From the NCBI RefSeq assembly GCF_038050405.1, contig NZ_CP150900.1:2356001-2420000 (forward strand): a stretch of 64,000 nucleotides of DNA, written 5' to 3'. Numbering within the stretch: position 1 is the stretch's first letter; each line of letters starts with the position of its first letter. A program made the position numbers and the translations under genes. This stretch comes from Paraburkholderia sp. IMGN_8. GTDB taxonomy: Bacteria; Pseudomonadota; Gammaproteobacteria; Burkholderiales; Burkholderiaceae. Shown here piece by piece: positions 55,229 to 64,000 of this stretch. The notes under the pieces are model-generated. The model was not told the origin of the DNA. It did no database searches and worked only from the letters and a program-made list of their open reading frames with translations.

Positions 55229-55260
55229 TCCGGAGAAACGCAGACGGCGTTGTCTCCGGA
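55229..55260. terminator. Hairpin between convergent genes
   Basis: TCCGGAGA-AACGC, loop, GCGTT-G-TCTCCGGA: 13 pairs with one bulge, lying between the TlpA-like stop (55140) and the stop of the oppositely running MarR gene (55294). Suits a two-way terminator, but there is no long T-run. Confidence 0.4.
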
Positions 55261-55293
55261 CAATTCCGACCTGCGCGGCTCGTGCACAGACAA

Positions 55294-55755
55294 TCATTCC
55301 TGCTCGTGCACGGTCCTGACGAGATTGTTGCGAAGCGTGACGATCGACTTCTGCACTTTAGCGAACTCATCGGATGTCAACCCGCAGGCTTCAAACAGGT
55401 TCATGTCCAACGCTTTTTCACGCAGCCGCCGGCCGCTTTTCGTCAAGCTGACCCGCACCTGACGCTCGTCGGCAGGGTCGCGTTGCCGTTGCAGATAACC
55501 CATCGCTTCGAGCTTCTTGAGGATCGGCGTGAGCGTGTTCGATTCGAGAAACAGCTTCTCGCCCAGACTGCTGACGGTCTGATCGTCTTCCTCCCATAGC
55601 GCAATGATCGTGATGTATTGCGTATAGGTGAGCCCAAGCTCCTCGAGAATCGGCTTGTACGCCTTGCCGAAAGCCAGATTCGCCGAATAGACGGCAAAGC
55701 ACAGGAAATCGGCCAGCTTCGGGTTCGTGGAGTCTTCCTTGGTGGTAGCTTTCAT
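55294..55755 (-). CDS. OhrR-like MarR-family redox regulator
   Basis: 153 aa. The winged-helix MarR fold (ITIIALWEEDDQTVSSLGEK, LFLESNTLTPILKKLEAMGY, RDPADERQVRVSLTKSGRRL) with an N-terminal Cys19 in LADFLCFAVYSANLAFGKAY, the sensing Cys of OhrR-type peroxide repressors. It is divergent from the SDR gene (264 bases between), so it probably controls SDR and tautomerase in answer to organic peroxides or electrophiles. Start at ATG 55755 gives a normal N-terminus. Confidence 0.9.
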   Translation of the reverse strand: MKATTKEDSTNPKLADFLCFAVYSANLAFGKAYKPILEELGLTYTQYITIIALWEEDDQTVSSLGEKLFLESNTLTPILKKLEAMGYLQRQRDPADERQVRVSLTKSGRRLREKALDMNLFEACGLTSDEFAKVQKSIVTLRNNLVRTVHEQE

Positions 55756-56019
55756 CGGCGCCCTCGTCTGCACAAGACGGATGTCTCGTGAAAAACACAT
55801 TATACATCGGACGCGATTTAATCGGAAGTGCGAGACACTCGCGCGGTTTCCGCAACGAGAAGAATCCATCGAGGCGCGCGCCTGATTTGTTCTCACCACG
55901 CATTACTGTTTGTCCATGCCGGGTATTCGAACCCAGCATCAATGCGTTTAGATTGACCTCCATCGGCGCCACCGGTCCAACCGGCAAGGAAGCCGAATCA
56001 ATTCATCTGGAGGTTCACC

Positions 56020-56730
56020 ATGAGCACGTCGCAAAAAGTCGTAGTCGTTACTGGCGCATCGCAAGGCATCGGTGCGGAGTTGGTCAAGGCCTTGCGCGAA
56101 CGCGGTCACCGCGTTGTCGCAACGGCACGAAGCATCAAGCCGTCAGAAGATCCCAACATTCTCGCGGTGGCGGGCGATATCGCCGACCCGTCCACCGCCC
56201 GCCGCGTGATCGCCGAAGGCGTGGCACGCTTCGGCCGTATCGACACGCTGATCAACAACGCCGGCATCTTCGTCGCCAAGCCTTTTACGGGCTACACGGC
56301 TGAAGACTACGCAGCGATTACGGCCGTGAACCTCGCAGGTTTCTTCCACATCACACAGCTCGCGATCGCTGAAATGGAGAAGCAGTCGAGCGGCCACGTC
56401 GTCAGCATCACGACCAGCCTGGCCGACCACGCGATCGATGGCGTGCCTTCGGTCCTGGCCTCGCTGACCAAGGGCGGTCTGAACGCAGCCACGAAGTCCC
56501 TCGCGATCGAATACGCCAGGCGCGGCATCCGCGCGAACGCAGTTGCGCCCGGCATCATCAAGTCGCCGATGCACGCACCGGAAACGCACGAGGCGCTCGG
56601 CGCACTCCATCCGATCGGTCACATGGGCGAGATGAGCGATATCGTGAACGCCGTGCTGTATCTGGACTCGGCGCCCTTTGTGACAGGCGAGATCCTGCAC
56701 GTCGACGGCGGTCAGAGCGCTGGCCACTAA
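56020..56730 (+). CDS. SDR-family protein without catalytic Tyr
   Basis: 236 aa. NAD(P) loop VVTGASQGIGAELVKALRER, the NNAG motif (DTLINNAGIFVAKPF), catalytic Ser (HVVSITTSLADHA) and downstream APGIIKSPMHAP. At the place of Tyr-x-x-x-Lys the sequence is ASLTK: Lys is present but Tyr is Ala. This suggests an atypical SDR that binds or isomerises ligand in place of classical hydride transfer, or uses another acid. GGAGG precedes ATG. Co-directional with the tautomerase gene 60 bases on, divergent from the OhrR-like regulator. Confidence 0.87.
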   Translation: MSTSQKVVVVTGASQGIGAELVKALRERGHRVVATARSIKPSEDPNILAVAGDIADPSTARRVIAEGVARFGRIDTLINNAGIFVAKPFTGYTAEDYAAITAVNLAGFFHITQLAIAEMEKQSSGHVVSITTSLADHAIDGVPSVLASLTKGGLNAATKSLAIEYARRGIRANAVAPGIIKSPMHAPETHEALGALHPIGHMGEMSDIVNAVLYLDSAPFVTGEILHVDGGQSAGH

Positions 56731-56790
56731 GCACCTGCGGGCGCCGCTGGCCGGCGCTCCTTTTCATCGATCACGGTCAAGGAGAGCGAC

Positions 56791-57027
56791 ATGCCTATCG
56801 TCACAATTCAGGTGACCCGCGAGGGCACCAGGCCCGGCGCAACGTCGGTCACAGCAGAGGAAAAGGCCCAACTGATCAAGGGCGTGAGTCACCTGCTGCT
56901 CGACGTGCTGAACAAACCCCTCGAAGCCACCTTTGTCGTCATCCAGGAAGTCGAAACGGAAAACTGGGGCTGGGGCGGACTGCCGGCACTCGAGTATCGC
57001 AAGCAGCGCGGACTCGAACCGGGCTGA
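56791..57027 (+). CDS. 4-oxalocrotonate tautomerase-family protein
   Basis: 78 aa, Pro at position 2 (MPIVTIQVTREG) as the catalytic base after Met removal. LINKGVS-like helix (AQLIKGVSHLLLDVLNKPLE), TFVVIQEVETENWGWGG and a C-terminal tail (ALEYRKQRGLEPG) match the small tautomerases such as TomN/DmpI-type members. AAGGAGAG lies before ATG. Follows the SDR gene, probably in one transcript. Confidence 0.87.
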   Translation: MPIVTIQVTREGTRPGATSVTAEEKAQLIKGVSHLLLDVLNKPLEATFVVIQEVETENWGWGGLPALEYRKQRGLEPG

Positions 57028-57140
57028 TCACTGAGGCGGTGCCGGCGCGAAGCGCGGGATTGATTGTTGCCGAACCGCGAACTGTGAATTCCGGCGCGCC
57101 TCATTGATGTCCACCGCGGAATGCTTAGACTGAGAATCAA

Positions 57141-57164
57141 GGGCGCGCTAATTTCAGCGCGCCC
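57141..57164 (+). terminator. GC-rich hairpin after tautomerase gene
   Basis: GGGCGCGCT-AATTTC-AGCGCGCCC, a perfect 9-bp stem 114 bases after the tautomerase stop. No T-run follows, so its role as terminator is likely but unproven. Confidence 0.45.
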
Positions 57165-57199
57165 GGTCAGTCACACAGTTCTTCGGCGTGGAGCATGAG

Positions 57200-57364
57200 A
57201 TGGACATCCTCGATATGGCTCGAAAAGCAGGTATGACGATTGTTCTCGACGCAAAAATCGGACGTCAGGAATACCAGACGGTGTACGGCTCGGTTAAAGC
57301 GTTGGAGTCTTTTGCAGCGCTGGTTGCGGCGTCGTTGGAATGCGAGTCACTGCACCAGGACTGA
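57200..57364 (+). CDS. Small protein, 54 aa
   Basis: ATG 57200 follows GGAGCATGAG. The frame encodes MDILDMARKAGMTIVLDAKI, GRQEYQTVYGSVKALESFAA and LVAASLECESLHQD, a helix-strand-helix pattern with normal amino-acid use. No signal peptide. Unrecognised, but such short soluble ORFs occur in Burkholderiaceae. Too short for standard ORF cut-offs. Confidence 0.5.
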   Translation: MDILDMARKAGMTIVLDAKIGRQEYQTVYGSVKALESFAALVAASLECESLHQD

Positions 57365-57414
57365 TGCCCTACCCGGTAGCCAGTCCGTTGCAATTCATCA
57401 CAAAGGAATATGCA

Positions 57415-57624
57415 ATGAAGTACGAATCCTTGAGCTTCCACGGAAACGGTGACAAAGGCCGTGTGAGTATTGAAGGCAACGCGCGTTGGCCGTCGAGCCG
57501 GACCTCGCAGGCGCACGACAGCAAGCGAGCGCCAGCCCCGAACTGGGCGTGGGCGCACAGCACCGACTCGTATGACTGGATGGACTCGCACAGTCCGTTT
57601 CCTCCGTCAGATTTATCGGGCTGA
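57415..57624 (+). CDS. Hypothetical 69-aa protein
   Basis: ATG 57415 has AAGGA upstream. MKYESLSFHGNGDKGRVSIE, then a Trp/Ser/Pro-rich stretch (NWAWAHSTDSYDWMDSHSPF). No known domain. The ribosome site and its position after the 54-aa gene support it weakly. Confidence 0.4.
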   Translation: MKYESLSFHGNGDKGRVSIEGNARWPSSRTSQAHDSKRAPAPNWAWAHSTDSYDWMDSHSPFPPSDLSG

Positions 57625-57686
57625 AGCCGGCATTCATGGCCCGGGCGCTACGCCGCCGCCCCAAATACACGCGCGTAAGCAAGTCC

Positions 57687-58787
57687 TCAGCCGCCAAACT
57701 GCTGCAGTTGCCCGATGCTCTCCTTCATCTCGTTCTCCAGCTCGACTAACAGGTCAGCCGCAGGCAACGACCTCGCGAGAGCAGCAGCCTGCCCTGCCCA
57801 CTGCGCGCCGTAGCCAAATTCCCCCTTGGCTTTGGCTGCGGCGTGAAGCGCTTTTCCGGCATCGTATGCAATCGGATAAGCGGGCGGCTTCGGTGCCGTC
57901 GCGTCGCCGCCGAGTTCGGTGAACCTGTTCACCATGCTTCTCGCAATCCGTCCCGAGATTGCCGCGGTAAACGTGGTGTGCCGTGCAGACTCCCCAAGAA
58001 TCGCACGACGGTAACCTTCGTCGATCGATGTTTCCGGACAGGCGACAAAGGCCGTGCCGAGCTGAGCGGCATGGGCGCCGAGCGCCAGTGCCGCAGCGAT
58101 CCCGGCGCCGTCCATGATGCCGCCGGAAGCGATCACCGGCAGATCGAATTCCCTCACGAGCAGGCGCGTCAATGCGAACGTGCCCAGGCGATCGTCGGGA
58201 GCGTCCGGGTCGAACACACCGCGATGTCCGCCCGCCTCGATACCTTGCGCAACGATCGCGTCGACACCCGCCGCCACGACCTGCGCCGCTTCGTTCAGAT
58301 TGGTTGCGGAGGCCAGCAGCCTGATTCCAGCCTTTTTCAGATCAGCGATAACTTCGGCAGGTGGCAAGCCGAAATGAAAGCTGACGATCGCCGGCTTCTC
58401 GTCGAGGAAAACCTCGAGCATCGCCGGGTCTGCCACAAAACTGGTGTAGATCTCCGACAACGACGCAGGCGGCGTAGCCCCGTATTTTTCGAATTGCGGC
58501 CCAAGCCAGTTCAGCCATTGCCGCTCGAGCGCTTCGTCTGCCGCCGCCGGTCGATGACAGAAAACGTTGATGTTGAAGGGCTTCCCGGTCAGTGCGCGTG
58601 TTTCCTTGATGACCTTACGCGCGCCTTCAGCATTCATTGCGCCAACGCCCAATGAACCCAGACCACCTGCATTGGATACGGCGGCCGCCAGTGCGGGCGT
58701 ACTGACGCCGGCCATGGGCGCCTGAATGATCGGCTTTTCGATGCCCAGCAAACGCAGCAGCGCTCGATTGCCTGTCTCGTTCGTCAT
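57687..58787 (-). CDS. Nitronate monooxygenase-family flavoprotein
   Basis: 366 aa TIM-barrel FMN enzyme of the 2-nitropropane dioxygenase group: [45 protein letters not shown] (catalytic His in GGH), [38 protein letters not shown]. Such enzymes oxidise alkyl nitronates such as propionate 3-nitronate. It is divergent from a LysR gene (110 bases), which probably controls it. Confidence 0.92.
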   Translation of the reverse strand: MTNETGNRALLRLLGIEKPIIQAPMAGVSTPALAAAVSNAGGLGSLGVGAMNAEGARKVIKETRALTGKPFNINVFCHRPAAADEALERQWLNWLGPQFEKYGATPPASLSEIYTSFVADPAMLEVFLDEKPAIVSFHFGLPPAEVIADLKKAGIRLLASATNLNEAAQVVAAGVDAIVAQGIEAGGHRGVFDPDAPDDRLGTFALTRLLVREFDLPVIASGGIMDGAGIAAALALGAHAAQLGTAFVACPETSIDEGYRRAILGESARHTTFTAAISGRIARSMVNRFTELGGDATAPKPPAYPIAYDAGKALHAAAKAKGEFGYGAQWAGQAAALARSLPAADLLVELENEMKESIGQLQQFGG

Positions 58788-58897
58788 ATCTATTCCCCTT
58801 CAAATAAGGTTTGTGGCAATGTTCGTCTCGAGAGCGTGACCGGTCAACCGACGGACAAGCAAAACAGTCACTACTCCATGGAAAGGATTTGACCGCT

Positions 58898-59809
58898 ATG
58901 CAGCGTCAATTTGAAGATCTCGCTCTAGGCAGTATCGAGCTGTTCTGTCTCGCAGCCGACTCGGAAAGCTTCACTGTCGCCGCAACTGCCGCAAGCGTCA
59001 CGCCTGCCGCCGTCAGCCGTGCGGTCGCGCGTCTCGAGAAACGCCTCGGTATCCGGCTGTTTGTTCGGACAACCCGACAGATCAGGCTGACGGACGAAGG
59101 CAGGCGATACTTCGAACAATGCCGGCTGGCGCTGACTCAGCTTGCCGATGCAGAGCGCGAAGCGACCGGCCAGCAGACGACGCCGGCTGGCGTGCTGCGG
59201 ATCAGCATGCCTACGCCGTATGGTCACTACCGCGTTCTACCGCTGCTTGCAGACTTCCGCGAACGTTACCCCGCTGTCACTGTCGACGCGCATCTGAGCA
59301 ACCGCAACGTCGACTTTGCGGACGAAGGCTTCGACCTCGCGATTCGGGGTCGTGCGCCGCAGGACTCCGGTCTGATCGCGCGCAAGCTCGAAGATGCGGA
59401 GCTGGTGGTGGTGGCGTCGCCCTCGTATCTGCGCAAAGCCGCAAAACTCAAAACGCCGGAGGATCTGGTCCATCACGACTGCATCCAGTATGAGTTGCCG
59501 AGTAGCGGCCGCACCATCCCCTGGCTGTTCAAGCGTGATGGCGAGCCGGTCGAGATCGTCACGCGTGGCGCTTACGGTTCATCGGGCGACGTGCTGGCCG
59601 GGGTGACGCTGGCGCGCCATGGCGCCGGCATTTTCCAGACCTATCGGTTCGTGGTCGAGAAAGACCTCGCACAAGGCACGCTCAAGGAGCTGCTCACCCC
59701 GTATGGCGGTTGTTCACGACCCTTCGTGCTGCTCTATCCGCATGGCCGTCATCTGTCGTCGCGGGTACGCAGCTTTGTCGACTTCCTGGTGGAAAGACTG
59801 AGAGCGTAG
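58898..59809 (+). CDS. LysR-family regulator
   Basis: 303 aa, CrgA/AaeR-like. DNA-binding helices (GSIELFCLAADSESFTVAAT, SVTPAAVSRAVARLEKRLGI) and effector domain (GVLRISMPTPYGHYRVLPLL, DLAIRGRAPQDSGLIARKL). ATG 58898 with GGAAAGG upstream. Divergent from the nitronate monooxygenase gene and its likely regulator. Confidence 0.9.
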   Translation: MQRQFEDLALGSIELFCLAADSESFTVAATAASVTPAAVSRAVARLEKRLGIRLFVRTTRQIRLTDEGRRYFEQCRLALTQLADAEREATGQQTTPAGVLRISMPTPYGHYRVLPLLADFRERYPAVTVDAHLSNRNVDFADEGFDLAIRGRAPQDSGLIARKLEDAELVVVASPSYLRKAAKLKTPEDLVHHDCIQYELPSSGRTIPWLFKRDGEPVEIVTRGAYGSSGDVLAGVTLARHGAGIFQTYRFVVEKDLAQGTLKELLTPYGGCSRPFVLLYPHGRHLSSRVRSFVDFLVERLRA

Positions 59810-59820
59810 CGCGTCGACGG

Positions 59821-61077
59821 TTAGCGCGTCCGCGCCCATTGGGCGAGGCCCGCGCAGGCGATCAGCAAGGTGCCCGTGACGAAAAACACCGAGTGCAGTC
59901 CAAGATACACACCGATCTGGCCACCAATCACAGGACCGATGACCTGACCGCTGAACTGGGCGGATTGCAGATAGCCGAGCATTTGGCCAGTCTTGCTTTC
60001 ATCTACAGAATGTCTGGCCAGCTTGGAGATAGCAGGCAGGAGCCCGGCGAGGGTCATGCCCATCAGCATCCGCAGTCCACCCAGTTGCCACCATTGAGCG
60101 ACGAAGGCCTGCGGAATCATCGTGAGACCCGTGAGCACCAGACAGCCGATGATGACGTTCCAGCTACCGATGCGGTCGGCCAGCGCTCCAAGCCGGGCCG
60201 CCGTCAACATGCTGCCTAACGCGGAACACGCCATGACTACGCCCGCAATGCGAGTCACGTGATCGGCTCGAACGCCCATGCCCCCGATGTAGACGGTGAT
60301 GATCGGCTCGATCGACATATTCGCGAGCAGCACCATCATCGCCGTCGCGAGCAGCGCAGCAACGACAGCATAATTCGTGCGACGAGCCGCCGCTGCGATC
60401 TCGTTGGCTGCACGACCGCTAGCGTCGGCCGGATGGAAATCCTCCTTCACGACGAAGATCGTGAGCAGGGCCGCCACTGCGATCATCGCTCCGCCGGCGA
60501 AGAAGGTGCCGCGAATCCCGATCCACCCCGGCAACAGGCCGCCGACCAACGGTCCAATCAGATTGCCCGCGAGAGCGCCGGTCGAGAGGATTCCCAACGC
60601 CCAGCCAGCCCGGTCGCGGGGCACCTGAGTGCCGACCATGACGGTGGAGGCAGACGCGTAGCCACCCACCAGCCCCGCGATCAAGCGCAGCGCAACCAGT
60701 TGATGAACCGTATGGGCGACGCCGATCAACGACATCACCACGGCCATGCCCACCGCTGCCCGAACGAGCATAGGCTTGCGACCGTAGCGATCGGCAAGAC
60801 GTCCCCAGAGCGGCGCGGTGACGGCCGTCCCGAGAAACGTCGCGCCGAACGCGACCCCCGACCATTCGATGACCGCCGACTGGGATTCGACACCGAGTTG
60901 GCGGACGTAGAGCGGCAGGAACGGCAACAGCATGCTCAGGCTGACCAGCGTGGTGAACGAACCGAACACGCAGACAGCCAGATTGCGTCGCCAGTAGTTC
61001 TCGTTGCGTTCTGCATAACCGGGCGGTGCCGGCTGGAGCGCCGACCGTTCTGATTCACTCAAGACTGCGGATCGCAT
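59821..61077 (-). CDS. MFS exporter, DHA1 multidrug-resistance type
   Basis: 418 aa, twelve helices. NLAVCVFGSFTTLVSLSMLL, motif A LWGRLADRYGRKPMLVRAAV (G-x-L-a-D-r-x-G-r-k), motif C-like GILSTGALAGNLIGPLVGGL in helix 5, typical of H+-coupled drug exporters. GGAGG precedes ATG 61077. The LysR gene 61196-62122 lies just upstream in the same direction and may control it. Confidence 0.9.
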   Translation of the reverse strand: MRSAVLSESERSALQPAPPGYAERNENYWRRNLAVCVFGSFTTLVSLSMLLPFLPLYVRQLGVESQSAVIEWSGVAFGATFLGTAVTAPLWGRLADRYGRKPMLVRAAVGMAVVMSLIGVAHTVHQLVALRLIAGLVGGYASASTVMVGTQVPRDRAGWALGILSTGALAGNLIGPLVGGLLPGWIGIRGTFFAGGAMIAVAALLTIFVVKEDFHPADASGRAANEIAAAARRTNYAVVAALLATAMMVLLANMSIEPIITVYIGGMGVRADHVTRIAGVVMACSALGSMLTAARLGALADRIGSWNVIIGCLVLTGLTMIPQAFVAQWWQLGGLRMLMGMTLAGLLPAISKLARHSVDESKTGQMLGYLQSAQFSGQVIGPVIGGQIGVYLGLHSVFFVTGTLLIACAGLAQWARTR

Positions 61078-61195
61078 ACTGCCTCCACTGGACTGTGTAC
61101 CCGTCAGGTACCTCACCTTTGATGGAGCCAGTCTAGATTGAATCGATTTGAGGGAGAATCGCCGCCGCCCGGAAGACATTCTTCCGATGTGCGAT

Positions 61196-62122
61196 TCAAT
61201 CGGTATCGGTAATGCGCGCTAGTTGCTTGAAGTGCCGGCGCAGACGCGGCGCGGCGAAATCCACAAAGGCGCGCACCTTCGGGACCGAAAGGCGTCCATG
61301 CGGCGTCAGCAGATGGACCGGCAGCGGCGCCTGCTCGCTATCGCGCAGGACGATCTTCAGCGATCCTTGCTTGACCTCATCGGCGATGTGATAGGAGAAC
61401 ATTCGCGTGACGCCGTGGCCGGCAACCGTCGAGGCGACAGCCGCCCGGATCGTGTTGACGATGAAACGCGGCGTGAACTGCACGACCTGAGGAATCGGTG
61501 AGCCGCTCGATGTCGGGAAGGTCCATGAGTCCAGCCCGAAATGCGTCATCGAAATGATTGGATGGTGGGCGAGATCGGCCGGCTCGTCGATGCGGGGATG
61601 TTTGGCCAGGTATTGGGGGGAAGCGGCAACGACACGTCGAACTTCGCCCACAGGTATCGCGATCAGCGTCGAATCCGCCAGATGGGCGATGCGCAGCGCC
61701 ACGTCGATTCCCTCATCGATCAGGCTGACTGGCCGGTCGAGCAGTTGCAGGCGTACCGAGACGGCTGGAAAGCGCTCGATAAACTCGTCGAGTATCGGCC
61801 GCAGCAGATCCTCGCCGGCGGCAACCGGTGCCGTTATCGTCAGCAGACCGCGCGGCGCCGAGCGTTCATGCGCGACCAGCATATCGGCTTCTTCGAGGTC
61901 GGTCAGGATGCGTCGGCAGGCAGACGCGTAGCGTTCGCCCGCTTCGCTCAGCTTGATGGTCCTTGTCGTGCGATGGAGCAAGGCCGTGCCGGTATGCTCT
62001 TCGAGGAAGGCGATCGCCCGGCTCACCGCCGCGGGTGAGCGCCCAAGCCGGCGCCCCGCGCCAGCCAGACTGCCTTCGTCCAGCGTTGCAACGAACACTT
62101 TCATTGCGTCGATTCGGTCCAT
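61196..62122 (-). CDS. LysR-family regulator
   Basis: 308 aa. MDRIDAMKVFVATLDEGSLA, GAGRRLGRSPAAVSRAIAFL, then effector domain (GLLTITAPVAAGEDLLRPIL, DVALRIAHLADSTLIAIPVG). CrgA-like. About 120 bases upstream of the MFS gene in the same orientation; possibly co-transcribed with it. Confidence 0.9.
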   Translation of the reverse strand: MDRIDAMKVFVATLDEGSLAGAGRRLGRSPAAVSRAIAFLEEHTGTALLHRTTRTIKLSEAGERYASACRRILTDLEEADMLVAHERSAPRGLLTITAPVAAGEDLLRPILDEFIERFPAVSVRLQLLDRPVSLIDEGIDVALRIAHLADSTLIAIPVGEVRRVVAASPQYLAKHPRIDEPADLAHHPIISMTHFGLDSWTFPTSSGSPIPQVVQFTPRFIVNTIRAAVASTVAGHGVTRMFSYHIADEVKQGSLKIVLRDSEQAPLPVHLLTPHGRLSVPKVRAFVDFAAPRLRRHFKQLARITDTD

Positions 62123-62578
62123 ATCGCGTCAAATAGCCGGTAGCGAGATTGTTCCCGGAAGTCTACCGCGCGACGGACCGGCGCACGGCGCCGTTGAAGC
62201 GGCACGTGAACAGCCGGTCTGGACTACGAGCCTCCGAGCACGCCACGTACCGCTTGCGCACGCCTTGAGTGCCCGTTGACTCCAGGCACGATCAATCGAT
62301 GCCCAGGAAACCACGTCGAATGCCATGGTCGAGGAAAGGACCTTGCCGGGGTTGATCTTCGACGTGGCTGGGTTGCCGCCATAGCGGCGATCGGGCCGCG
62401 TCATGCGCTCGCTAATTGGGATGCTTCTCCAGCACATCCTTAACGACCGGCAGCGCGGAAAAGACGTTTGGCCAACCGGTATAGAAGGCCAGTTGCGTCA
62501 TCTCATATGAATTTAAACATCGCGATCGCGTGTGACTAGACGCTAAAATCAGCAAACACCTATGAGACGGGTTCATCA
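62123..62578. other. Intergenic region with a carboxymuconolactone decarboxylase scrap
   Basis: About 455 bases. Holds the promoters of two outward LysR genes and the last codons of a CMD-family gene (62412-62501). Confidence 0.45.
62412..62501 (-). pseudogene. C-terminal end of a carboxymuconolactone-decarboxylase-family gene
   Basis: Minus strand MTQLAFYTGWPNVFSALPVV then KDVLEKHPN-stop is the standard C-terminus of CMD/AhpD-like proteins (LAFYxGWPNxxSAxPV). The rest of the gene is absent. It is divergent from the LysR gene at 62579, which may once have controlled it. Confidence 0.65.
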
Positions 62579-63472
62579 ATGCGGCGCGAAAACTTTAACG
62601 ATCTGCTTGCCTTCATTGCCGTTGCGCGCGAGCGCAGCTTCACTCGCGCGGCCGCGCAATTGGGTGTGTCCCAATCCGCGTTGAGCCATACGATCCGCGC
62701 GCTCGAAACCCGACTCGGCCTTCGGCTTCTGACTCGCACTACACGCAGCGTGTCCCCCACCGAGACAGGCGAACGTCTTCTCCAGACGGTCGCGCCCCGC
62801 TTCGAGGAGATCGAAGCGGAGCTGACAGCCGTGACCGAGCTTCGGGATAAACCCGCTGGCACCATTCGCATCACCGCAACCGACTACGCGACCAAGACAA
62901 TCCTTTGGCCCAGATTGTCCAAGGTCCTTCGCAAGTATCCGGAAATCAAGGTTGAAATCATCACGGACTATGGTCTCTCCGATATCGTTGCGGACCGCTT
63001 TGACATCGGTGTTCGCAACGGCGATCAGGTCGCAAAAGACATGATCGCGGTCCGCATTGCGCCGGATATGCGTATGGCGATCGTCGGCTCGCCGGCCTAT
63101 CTGGAAAAGCGGGCACGGCCAAAGACTCCGCATGACCTGACGACGCACAATTGCATTAATCTGCGTCTGCCGACGCTTGGCGCGTTCTACGCGTGGGAGC
63201 TCAAAAAAGGGAATCGTGAAGTGCAGGCGCGGGTAGAGGGTCAGCTCGCCTTCAACGGAACCTATCAGATGCTGGATGCGGCGTTATCGGGGTACGGTCT
63301 TGCGTACGTCCCCGCGGATCTGGTACAGACGCACATCGCGTCAGGTCGCCTCATCTGGGTACTTGAAGACTGGTGCCCTACTTTTCCGGGTTTGCACGCT
63401 TATTACGCCAGCCGTCGTGAGTCTTCACGAGCGATGGTCCTCGTCATCGACGCGCTGCGTCACCGTGCGTGA
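62579..63472 (+). CDS. LysR-family regulator
   Basis: 297 aa. NFNDLLAFIAVARERSFTRA, QLGVSQSALSHTIRALETRL and DKPAGTIRITATDYATKTIL form the AaeR/CrgA-type LysR pattern; the effector domain ends with LIWVLEDWCPTFPGLHAYYA. Next gene on the right is an aldo/keto reductase in the same direction, 176 bases away, a common pairing in which the regulator controls the oxidoreductase. Confidence 0.9.
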   Translation: MRRENFNDLLAFIAVARERSFTRAAAQLGVSQSALSHTIRALETRLGLRLLTRTTRSVSPTETGERLLQTVAPRFEEIEAELTAVTELRDKPAGTIRITATDYATKTILWPRLSKVLRKYPEIKVEIITDYGLSDIVADRFDIGVRNGDQVAKDMIAVRIAPDMRMAIVGSPAYLEKRARPKTPHDLTTHNCINLRLPTLGAFYAWELKKGNREVQARVEGQLAFNGTYQMLDAALSGYGLAYVPADLVQTHIASGRLIWVLEDWCPTFPGLHAYYASRRESSRAMVLVIDALRHRA

Positions 63473-63648
63473 GCGGCGCGAAGCGACCAACCAGCCTGCG
63501 CGCATTCATGAATGTGGCTCATGACAGCTTGCGGTTTCGTGGGCTTTATCAATAGACAGGGCCTGCCTATCATCTCACCTGACTCAACATTCAGGGCGGC
63601 AGCTTCGCAAATGATGAACCGCAGGCTCAGCCTGCACGGAGAAAAGTA

Positions 63649-64000
63649 ATGGATTATCGATATCTGGGTCGAAGCGCCCTCAAGGTTTCGCCCTTGTGCC
63701 TGGGTGCAATGATGTTCGGCGGAGAGACCGACGAGGCGACCTCGAAACGCATCATCGACAAGGCGTTCGATCAGGGCGTTAATTTCATCGATACGGCCGA
63801 CGTCTATCACGCAGGGCGTTCGGAAGAGATCGTGGGTCGCGCCATTGCGGATCGGCGTGACAGTTGGGTCGTCGCGACGAAGTTCGGTTTTCCGACGTCG
63901 CAGGGCCCGAATGAACAGGGGCAGTCGCGCAAGTGGATCGTTCAGTCAGTCGAAGCGAGCCTGAAGCGTCTGGGCATCGACTACATCGACATCCTCTACT
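63649..64000 (+). CDS. Aldo/keto reductase, cut off by window end
   Basis: N-terminal 117 residues of an [63 protein letters not shown] with catalytic Asp and Tyr (DTADVY) and [12 protein letters not shown] with the catalytic Lys. GGAGAAAAGTA precedes ATG 63649. The rest, including the catalytic His region, lies outside the window. Probably an NADPH-dependent reductase of aldehydes. Confidence 0.88.
   Translation, partial: MDYRYLGRSALKVSPLCLGAMMFGGETDEATSKRIIDKAFDQGVNFIDTADVYHAGRSEEIVGRAIADRRDSWVVATKFGFPTSQGPNEQGQSRKWIVQSVEASLKRLGIDYIDILY

Overview
The window is high-GC DNA from a Burkholderiaceae-type beta-proteobacterium, most likely Burkholderia, Paraburkholderia or Caballeronia. The reasons are a Burkholderia-style general porin ending in Phe, a high density of LysR regulators, a maleylacetate-reductase/YciI catabolic cluster, and IS6, IS110/IS1111 and IS3 remnants typical of that group. 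This is inference from protein families; no database was searched. The right half (about 40-64 kb) reads like ordinary chromosomal accessory content. The left half is mosaic and full of broken genes.

Layout. (1) 0.3-11 kb: a WrbA-type quinone reductase, a LysR regulator and a compact minus-strand catabolic cluster (amidase, 65-aa ORF, YciI, 3-hydroxyanthranilate-dioxygenase-like enzyme, maleylacetate-reductase-like enzyme, second YciI, aldehyde dehydrogenase). A pirin and a porin lie divergently beside it. I read this as an aromatic ring-cleavage pathway for an aminophenolic or related acid. (2) 11-17.2 kb: a decayed IS6 transposase, other fragments, a threonine aldolase, a 5'-truncated AraC gene, an EamA exporter broken by a 4-bp duplication and a GcvA-like LysR gene. 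(3) 17,187-35,860: a complete 18.7-kb Tn3-family transposon, recognised by about 108-bp imperfect terminal inverted repeats and a perfect 5-bp target duplication (GTGAA). It carries a frameshifted tnpA at the left end and a TnpS-like tyrosine recombinase plus TnpT-like coiled-coil DNA-binding protein at the right end. Passengers are a BacA/SbmA-type ABC exporter-importer, an acid-stress-like HdeA operon, an orphan PAS histidine kinase and several broken genes and ISs. (4) 35.9-41.8 kb: a group-II-intron-like RNA segment without its protein, a flavin monooxygenase-like protein, IS3 debris, small ORFs, a 2OG-Fe(II) oxygenase, an SDR and a LolA-like protein.

(5) 42.3-53.7 kb: a YyaL/DUF255 thioredoxin-domain protein, a four-gene MacAB-type ABC exporter operon, an M28 peptidase, a Tat-exported epoxide-hydrolase-like enzyme, and a two-component system downstream of a GFA-family protein and a 40-aa ORF. 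(6) 53.8-64 kb: a CcdA-TlpA thiol-redox pair, an OhrR-like MarR regulator divergent from an SDR-tautomerase pair, small ORFs, a nitronate monooxygenase divergent from a LysR gene, an MFS transporter, two more LysR genes and the start of an aldo/keto reductase running off the window.

The two items most worth following up are the 18.7-kb transposon and the ring-cleavage cluster.
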